NCBI GenBank assembly: GCA_002687025.1
Contig: NYZG01000125.1
Location: 1 to 12,251 of the forward strand
Direction: 5' to 3'
Source of the DNA: Candidatus Poribacteria bacterium
Lineage (GTDB): Bacteria; Poribacteria; WGA-4E; GCA-2687025
Length of the DNA: 12,251 nt
Positions 6,908 through 12,251 of the stretch are shown here, one piece after another. The notes under the pieces are model-generated. The model had not been told where the DNA came from. It was given only the letters and a program-made list of their open reading frames with translations, and did not search any database. The first letter of the stretch is position 1. Every line of letters starts with the position of its first letter. Both the position numbers and the translations under genes were made by a program.

Positions 6908-9880
6908 ATGGCGGGCCTAGGCGAACCGGTGGAAGCCAGCGACGCGCAGGTAGATGATGCCATGGAGGCCTACCGGGGTGATCGAGACAGGTACGCCGAC
7001 TTCGCACGGGCGGTCCACGCGGCCCTTGAGGCTATGCTCCAACCCCATGATTTCGTGGGGTACCAGGTCTCATCTCGCGCGAAGTCCCTGGAATCCCTCC
7101 GTAGGAAGCTTGACGAGGGTGCCACGTACCCTACGAGGGATCTCGCCGGGTGCCGCGTACTGTTCTACGTCGAGAGCCACATAGACGAATTCGTGTCCGA
7201 CGTGCGGCAGGAGTTCGACGTCCACGATAGCAGGACGCACGACAGCGATGAGGACTACAACGCCATTCACCTGACGGTGTCGCTCGGCGACACCCGAAGG
7301 GACCTGGTGGAGTACAGACGGTTCGACGGGCTACAGTGCGAAATCCAACTCTCGACCGTCCTGTACCATGCGTGGTCGGAGATGACCCACGACACCATAT
7401 ACAAGCCGCCGGAAGACCTACCCGATTTCGCCCCCGACGCATTCGCGGCGATCCGGCAGCAATTCGCCACTGTCATGAGGGAACACATCCGCCCAGCGAC
7501 CCACCATATCGAGTTCATCCATTATTCCTTCCAGAGGCTGCGCGAAGGCCAAGCGGTATTCGGCCCGCAGTTTCTCGACGATGTGAGCCGGGCGCCCTCG
7601 AACAATGAGCTATACCGTCAATTGGAATTGCTGGCGCAATACGTCGAACGGTTGGGCGACAGGACCCCCACCGATGTCGACATTGTGACGCTCGTGCGGG
7701 ATGCTCTGGCCCGCTCTCGCGAGTTGGGTCGCGTGCCCTTGCAGCTCTCGATAGGTGCGTTCCATGGCTTCGGTTTCGCTGACGTGGCGCAGACGTGCGT
7801 GCGTCTGATAGACGCCCTGCGCTATCACTGCCCTGACGAGGCATTTGCGCTCCTTGCCGATCTGGCACGTGAAGATGACCCGGCCGTGCAGGAGAAGGCT
7901 CTAGGTGGCATCCGTCGGTTGTCCGAGTACAACCTTGACGTCCTGCAAACGGTGGACTATGCGGTACAGATCCGACTGTGTGAGGTCATGGAAGGCTGGG
8001 CAGACGCCGAAGTCGTGAGTGGCTTCAATTCTCTGGTCGTGGCGGCCAAGGAGATGCTGAATCCCTCGTTTGAGGGCGCTGCGATGGTGGACGCAGACAG
8101 CTTCACCATCAGGTCGGGGCCATTGCTCGGGAGCGACCAACTCGCAGATGTTAGGGCACGGAGCGCGCGGGTTCTCGTCCGCGCGTATGAAGTGGTCGGA
8201 GATGTGCCTGCTAGGCTGAAGGTCGTGGAGGCCCTGTCGGAAGGTACACGCGCTTCCCATTGGGGGAGTTCCGACGAGCTAGACCAAGTGCTGGCGGCGA
8301 CCACGCGGGAGATAACGGCGTTCTATGCCGCGCTTTCTCGGCGACCCGACACCGATGGTCATCTACTGCTGGCCGTCGAGGAACAGCTGTACTGGGTGCG
8401 AAGGCGCTTCGATGAGCAAGCGCTACCCTCTCTGGCGACGACTGAGAGCGCCCTTGCCGAGAACGAGGAGTACCAGGTATTCCGCACCTTGATCGGGCAT
8501 GGCGGTCGCCTGAACCCAGACTTCGACTTCGCGCGAGAGAGGGAGGAGAGGCGGGCCAGGACCGAGGAATACGTTGGTTTCGTCACGGAGGAGACATCGG
8601 GGCAGTGGCGCGCGCGCATAGTGTCGATGATGGCGTCCTATGAGGCGGAGCCGGGGGCATACCTGCAGATGGGGGAGTTCCTACACTTGCTCGGCCGTGA
8701 CAGACCGGAATTCGCGCTTCGCTTGCTTCAGGACCATGAACTGGAGCTGGAACCCATGCACTACGCCATCATCACCGGGCTCCAGGAGAGCCCTGCCCAG
8801 GACGGTCTATACGACCTGCTGACTGGGTGGGTGGACGACAGCAAGCATCTGGCCACGTGCGCTGCCGTTTGCGCCTCTGCCGGGCAACTGGACACGGACC
8901 TCGCCGACCGGGTCCTTGCGAGAGCGAGGACCGAGGGTGATGGGGAGGCGCTGACGGCTCTGTCACACTCGCTCGCCTCCTGTCTTGGTGACGATGCGGA
9001 CGCACGCCCTCGTCTCGTTGGCGTGGTAAGGGAACTCTCCGGCCTGGAACACACGGCGTGGGTCGCTACCCTCGCACATGTGGAAGGCGTCGCCAGCGCG
9101 TTGGCGGCGGACGCGCCAGAAACGGTGCTGGAAGCGCTCCTGCCGCTTGGGGTCATAGGACTGGAGGCCGAAGCTTTCCTCAAACCGATCGCCGAGGCGC
9201 ACCCGGAGAGAGTAGTAGAGTTTTTCCGAGATCGCGTCGCCAGGGAGGCCAACGCAACGGAGGCGGAACGGGGGCAGCAACGAGGGCAGCGCCGACATTG
9301 CGATGCGGTGCCGTGGAGCTTCTACGAGCTCGGCGTGGCACTGGCGGAACACGCTGCGGTGGTCGTACCTGCGGTTCTGGGGTGGGCGGACGCAGAGGGG
9401 GAGGAATCCAGGTGGCGGTACCGGCTGGCGGCCGCAGATCTCCTGCACGCGGCATGGCCTGTGTACGGCGAGCCCATCGAGCAGCACCTTGTTGCGTCGA
9501 TCCGACCCGACGACGCCGGAAGTCTGATGCCGCTGTTCGCCGTGCTCGATAAATACGACGGCACGGAAAGTCTGTGGACTACGTGCAAGGCCATTATCGT
9601 GGCCTACGCGGCTGGGCCAGACTACGACGGTATCAGGAGTCGACTGCAGTCAGTGCTATCGAATACCGGGGTGGTGACTGGTGAGTACGGGATGGCAGAG
9701 GCGCACGAACGCAAGGCAGCCGAGATCGAGGAATGGCCGGACGATGACAATCCTGCCGTCATGGCGTTCCTAGACGACTACCGCAGCTACCTCGAGCGGA
9801 TAGCGTTGGGTGACCGTCGGCGAGCGACCCGCGAGGCTGAGCACCGAAGGCGAGAGTTCGGCTCACAGGAAGGCGAGTAG
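6908..9880 (+). CDS. RelA/SpoT synthetase-domain protein with large helical C-terminal region
   Basis: The protein has 990 residues. Residues about 45-165 form a RelA/SpoT nucleotide (pyro)phosphotransferase domain: SSRAKSLESLRRKL (R57, K59, S60, S63, K67), DLAGCRV (D78, G81, R83), DYNAIH (Y117, H121) and CEIQLST...HAWSEMTHD (E145, Q147, T150, H154, W156, E158, H161), then Y165. These are the residues expected of (p)ppGpp synthetases and toxic small alarmone synthetases, which transfer pyrophosphate from ATP to GDP/GTP or to tRNA. The usual Arg of EIQ-x-R-T is Ser149. There is no N-terminal HD hydrolase and no TGS or ACT domain, so it is not a housekeeping Rel. Residues about 230-980 are helical, with alternating Leu/Ala and acidic segments suggestive of HEAT-like or TPR-like repeats, unidentified. 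It has its own promoter and ribosome binding site and no plus-strand partner gene. Arginine codons AGG/AGA are frequent, unlike in dnaE2 next door. A toxin, defence or stress role is inferred. Confidence 0.9.
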   Translation: MAGLGEPVEASDAQVDDAMEAYRGDRDRYADFARAVHAALEAMLQPHDFVGYQVSSRAKSLESLRRKLDEGATYPTRDLAGCRVLFYVESHIDEFVSDVRQEFDVHDSRTHDSDEDYNAIHLTVSLGDTRRDLVEYRRFDGLQCEIQLSTVLYHAWSEMTHDTIYKPPEDLPDFAPDAFAAIRQQFATVMREHIRPATHHIEFIHYSFQRLREGQAVFGPQFLDDVSRAPSNNELYRQLELLAQYVERLGDRTPTDVDIVTLVRDALARSRELGRVPLQLSIGAFHGFGFADVAQTCVRLIDALRYHCPDEAFALLADLAREDDPAVQEKALGGIRRLSEYNLDVLQTVDYAVQIRLCEVMEGWADAEVVSGFNSLVVAAKEMLNPSFEGAAMVDADSFTIRSGPLLGSDQLADVRARSARVLVRAYEVVGDVPARLKVVEALSEGTRASHWGSSDELDQVLAATTREITAFYAALSRRPDTDGHLLLAVEEQLYWVRRRFDEQALPSLATTESALAENEEYQVFRTLIGHGGRLNPDFDFAREREERRARTEEYVGFVTEETSGQWRARIVSMMASYEAEPGAYLQMGEFLHLLGRDRPEFALRLLQDHELELEPMHYAIITGLQESPAQDGLYDLLTGWVDDSKHLATCAAVCASAGQLDTDLADRVLARARTEGDGEALTALSHSLASCLGDDADARPRLVGVVRELSGLEHTAWVATLAHVEGVASALAADAPETVLEALLPLGVIGLEAEAFLKPIAEAHPERVVEFFRDRVAREANATEAERGQQRGQRRHCDAVPWSFYELGVALAEHAAVVVPAVLGWADAEGEESRWRYRLAAADLLHAAWPVYGEPIEQHLVASIRPDDAGSLMPLFAVLDKYDGTESLWTTCKAIIVAYAAGPDYDGIRSRLQSVLSNTGVVTGEYGMAEAHERKAAEIEEWPDDDNPAVMAFLDDYRSYLERIALGDRRRATREAEHRRREFGSQEGE

Positions 9881-9892
9881 GCGGTCTCGGTG

Positions 9893-12251
9893 TCATCGCT
9901 GAATAGCCTTCACAGAAGCCGCGATCAGGTTCTTCCCCCGCTCCAGCTCCATCCACCCCTCGATCTCGACGATCCCGCCCTTGAACAGCTCCGCGCCGTC
10001 GCGTTTGTAGATGTCCTCGAACAGCACGGCGTCCATGATGCCCGTCTCATCGCTGAGATTCAGGAACACGACCGTCTTGCCGGAGCGCGTGGGGGGCTTG
10101 TGGATGTTCACCGTGACGCCCGAGGCGCGGATACGTCGCGGCTCCGTGAGCGACTTCGCCTCCGCGCACGTCATGGACCCCTGCGGTCGATAGAACTCCA
10201 TCGGGTGGTATTTCGCGCAGAACCCGACGGACTTCCACTCCAGGCTGCACTTCTCGAGCGCCGTATAGTCCTCGACGTCGGGCAGCGAGAACGACGGCAT
10301 CTCCAACCCCAGCGGATTCTCCCCCAGGTCCGCCCCGAACCGATTCTCCGCCAATGCCCACAACAGCGACCGCCGATTCGGATACAACCGGTCGAACGCG
10401 CCGGCATAGGCGAGCATCTCCAACTCGTTCCGACGAGGCTCCACGCGCGTCACGAAATCCGTGAGACTCACGAACGGGTCGAGGTAACGCTCCGTCTCCA
10501 TGCGCTCCCGCGTCCGCGTGGAGAGCCCATGCACCGCGCGCCATCCCGTGCGGATCGTGTTCTCCGCCGCGGTGAAGTCTTCGCGGCTGTATTCCACGTC
10601 CAGCGGCAGCACGTCGATGCCCCGCCGCTTCGCCTCCTGCATCAGCACGAACGTCGGGTAGTAGCCCATAGGCTGATGGTTCAGCATCGCCGCGTAGAAC
10701 GGCGCCGGATGATGCTGAAGCAGGTACGCCGTCCGATACGCCGTGTCTCCGAACGACACCGCGTGCGCCTCCGCGAAGCCGTAGCCCGTGTAGTTCCCGA
10801 TGAAGTCGAACACCCGATCCGCGTCGCCACGTGAGACGCCCTTGGTCGCCGCGCCGCGCGTGAAGCGTTCCCGCCATTCGGCCAAGTCCTCGTCCGTCGG
10901 GCGGTCGCTGATGACGCGTCGCAGCTTGTCCGCCTCGGCCGCCGAAAGCCCCGCGACCGCCTGCCCGATCTCGTTCACCTGCTCCTGAAACACGAGCACG
11001 CCGTTGGTCCCGCGCAGGATCGACTCCGTGAGCGGATGCGGATACACGATCGACTTGGGGTCCTCCCGACCGTCGAGGAAGCGTCGCTTGCCGTCGTCCT
11101 TCATCGGACCCGGACGCACCAGCGCCACCGCGACGATGATGTCGTCGAGGCTCTGAGCGTTCAGCTCCGCCTGCAACACCCGCTGCGCCGGAGACTGGAT
11201 GTTGAACGCCCCCGCCGTCTCACCCGTATTGATGAGCTCGAACGTCTCCGGGTCGTCCGTGGGGATCGCGTCGTACTCGAACAGTTCGCCATCTCCATCG
11301 CCGGAGCCATAGCTGTCACCAAAGCTGTCAGACGTGAGCGCCTGGCGCTGCATGTGCGCCTCCGTGTCCCTCACGGCTCCGAACATCGGCAGGCACAGCA
11401 GGTCCAGCTTGGGGATCTCGACGTTCTCGAGGTCGCGCTTGTCGAAGGGGATGATGTTGACCCCCTTCGCCGCCTCTTGCAGGTGCGCGATCCCGTAGAT
11501 GGGCTTCCCGCTGATGACCACGCCGCCGCAGTGCGTCCCGATATGTCGTGGTTGCCCGGCGATCTCACGGCAGAAGTGGAAGAGATGCGTGAGACGCTCC
11601 TTGGTCACGTTCAGCGCGCGCAACTCCGGCACCGTGTCGAGGTAGTTCTCGATCTCCCCCGCCGGCGAGTGGAACGGGATGCGCTTCGCGATGACGCCCA
11701 ACTCATCTTCCCGGAATCCGAGCGTCTTCCCCACCTCGCGGAACGCGCCACGCGCCTTGTATCGCTGGAAGGTGCACACCGTCGCGACGTAATCCTCGCC
11801 GTACGCGTCCGTGACGTACTGCGTCACCTTGTCCCGGTCCTCGCGCGTGAAGTCCAGGTCGATGTCGGGGTCGTGCATGCGATCGGTGTTCATGAAGCGC
11901 GAGAACATCAGCTTTCGACGCGGATCGATGCGTGAGATCTCCAGGAGGCGCACCACCACGGAGCCCCCCGCGGAGCCACGCCCCGCGTAGCGCATGCCTT
12001 TCTCACGCGCGAATCTCACGACATCTTCGACGATGAGGAAGTACCCCGCGTACCCCGACCGGATGATCATCCCCAACTCGTGACTTATCTGCGGCAGCAG
12101 GTCGCCGGGAATCTCGCCATAGCGGCGGATCGTCGCCGAGAGCGTTTTCTGAGTGAGCGCCTTGCCGGCGTCCTCGCCGGGATGCATGGGGTAGTCGGGC
12201 AGGAACTCGCGCCCGCCGATGACGAACGGCTCGCACATCTCCACGACCCGC
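9893..12251 (-). CDS. dnaE2: Error-prone DNA polymerase III alpha subunit, DnaE2/ImuC type (C-terminal part)
   Basis: The frame is open to the right edge, so the N-terminal PHP domain is missing from the window; about 785 residues are visible (numbered from a GTG codon at 12244). YAGRGSAGGS (86-95) is the C-family polymerase glycine-rich palm motif. DPDIDLDF (125-132) supplies catalytic D127 and D129, and PKLDLLCL (278-285) the third, D281. VALVRPGP, YPHPLTESIL, GVLVFQEQV, GYGFAEAHAVSF and MLNHQPMGYYP (520-530) follow the order and wording of DnaE2/ImuC rather than replicative DnaE. It ends with an OB fold (about 702-783, TVVFLNLSDETG) and no tau-binding tail. A Gly/Ser/Asp-rich insert lies at 305-325. 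DnaE2 performs lesion-bypass synthesis, usually SOS-induced with ImuA/ImuB, which are not in view. A related second DnaE class cannot be excluded. It converges on the RelA/SpoT gene with 12 bases between stops. Confidence 0.93.
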   Translation of the reverse strand, partial: RVVEMCEPFVIGGREFLPDYPMHPGEDAGKALTQKTLSATIRRYGEIPGDLLPQISHELGMIIRSGYAGYFLIVEDVVRFAREKGMRYAGRGSAGGSVVVRLLEISRIDPRRKLMFSRFMNTDRMHDPDIDLDFTREDRDKVTQYVTDAYGEDYVATVCTFQRYKARGAFREVGKTLGFREDELGVIAKRIPFHSPAGEIENYLDTVPELRALNVTKERLTHLFHFCREIAGQPRHIGTHCGGVVISGKPIYGIAHLQEAAKGVNIIPFDKRDLENVEIPKLDLLCLPMFGAVRDTEAHMQRQALTSDSFGDSYGSGDGDGELFEYDAIPTDDPETFELINTGETAGAFNIQSPAQRVLQAELNAQSLDDIIVAVALVRPGPMKDDGKRRFLDGREDPKSIVYPHPLTESILRGTNGVLVFQEQVNEIGQAVAGLSAAEADKLRRVISDRPTDEDLAEWRERFTRGAATKGVSRGDADRVFDFIGNYTGYGFAEAHAVSFGDTAYRTAYLLQHHPAPFYAAMLNHQPMGYYPTFVLMQEAKRRGIDVLPLDVEYSREDFTAAENTIRTGWRAVHGLSTRTRERMETERYLDPFVSLTDFVTRVEPRRNELEMLAYAGAFDRLYPNRRSLLWALAENRFGADLGENPLGLEMPSFSLPDVEDYTALEKCSLEWKSVGFCAKYHPMEFYRPQGSMTCAEAKSLTEPRRIRASGVTVNIHKPPTRSGKTVVFLNLSDETGIMDAVLFEDIYKRDGAELFKGGIVEIEGWMELERGKNLIAASVKAIQR

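Noticed and set aside
6908..7042. An HD-type (p)ppGpp hydrolase domain before the synthetase
   Set aside because: Only about 50 residues precede the first synthetase motif and no HD pair with the expected surroundings is present, so this is not a bifunctional Rel/SpoT.
9890..10834. A 314-codon plus-strand open frame opposite dnaE2
   Set aside because: It lies wholly antisense to well-conserved polymerase coding sequence, is very rich in Arg, His and Leu, and has no domain pattern. GC-rich genes commonly leave long open frames on the opposite strand.
11036..11935. A 299-codon plus-strand open frame opposite dnaE2
   Set aside because: Antisense to the polymerase palm region, with no recognisable motif; a codon-bias shadow.

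Overview
The window is GC-rich bacterial DNA with six genes: one entering from the left edge, one leaving at the right edge, and four complete. The best lineage clue is the end of the first gene, a FlgD-like C-terminal domain opening with NYPNPFNPETWIPFQL. I associate this wording with secreted proteins of Candidatus Poribacteria (often sponge symbionts) and, less strictly, related FCB-type phyla. The assignment is an inference from one protein tail and is not confirmed.

Layout. Positions 1-944 (+) hold the end of a secreted protein with a dockerin-like calcium-binding pair, a cohesin-like beta domain and the FlgD-like tail. It converges, 10 bases apart, on a minus-strand block read from right to left: a radical SAM/SPASM-like enzyme (4374-3367), an unrecognised membrane-anchored or secreted protein coupled to it by a TGATG overlap (3367-2279), and a lipoprotein of the Ca2+-dependent phosphatidylinositol phospholipase C family (2103-955) with its own possible promoter. 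About 715 bases without a credible gene follow, holding three degenerate copies of a 16-base direct repeat. Next, on the plus strand, is a two-domain protein (alpha-toroid then beta-propeller, 5091-6596), a 311-base gap with a hairpin and an extended -10 promoter, and a 990-residue protein with an N-terminal RelA/SpoT nucleotide synthetase domain and a helical C-terminal region of about 750 residues (6908-9880). The window closes with the C-terminal 785 or so residues of an error-prone DnaE2-type DNA polymerase III alpha subunit on the minus strand (12251-9893), again convergent with only 12 bases between stops.

How they fit together. No single pathway links the window. The radical SAM enzyme and the coupled secreted protein look like a functional pair. 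The PI-PLC, dockerin/cohesin protein and propeller protein suit a cell that handles extracellular or host-derived material. The most interesting gene is the RelA/SpoT fusion: it has no HD hydrolase domain, stands alone behind its own promoter, and uses AGG/AGA arginine codons that its dnaE2 neighbour avoids. It resembles a recently acquired alarmone-type toxin or stress/defence effector, though that role is inferred.
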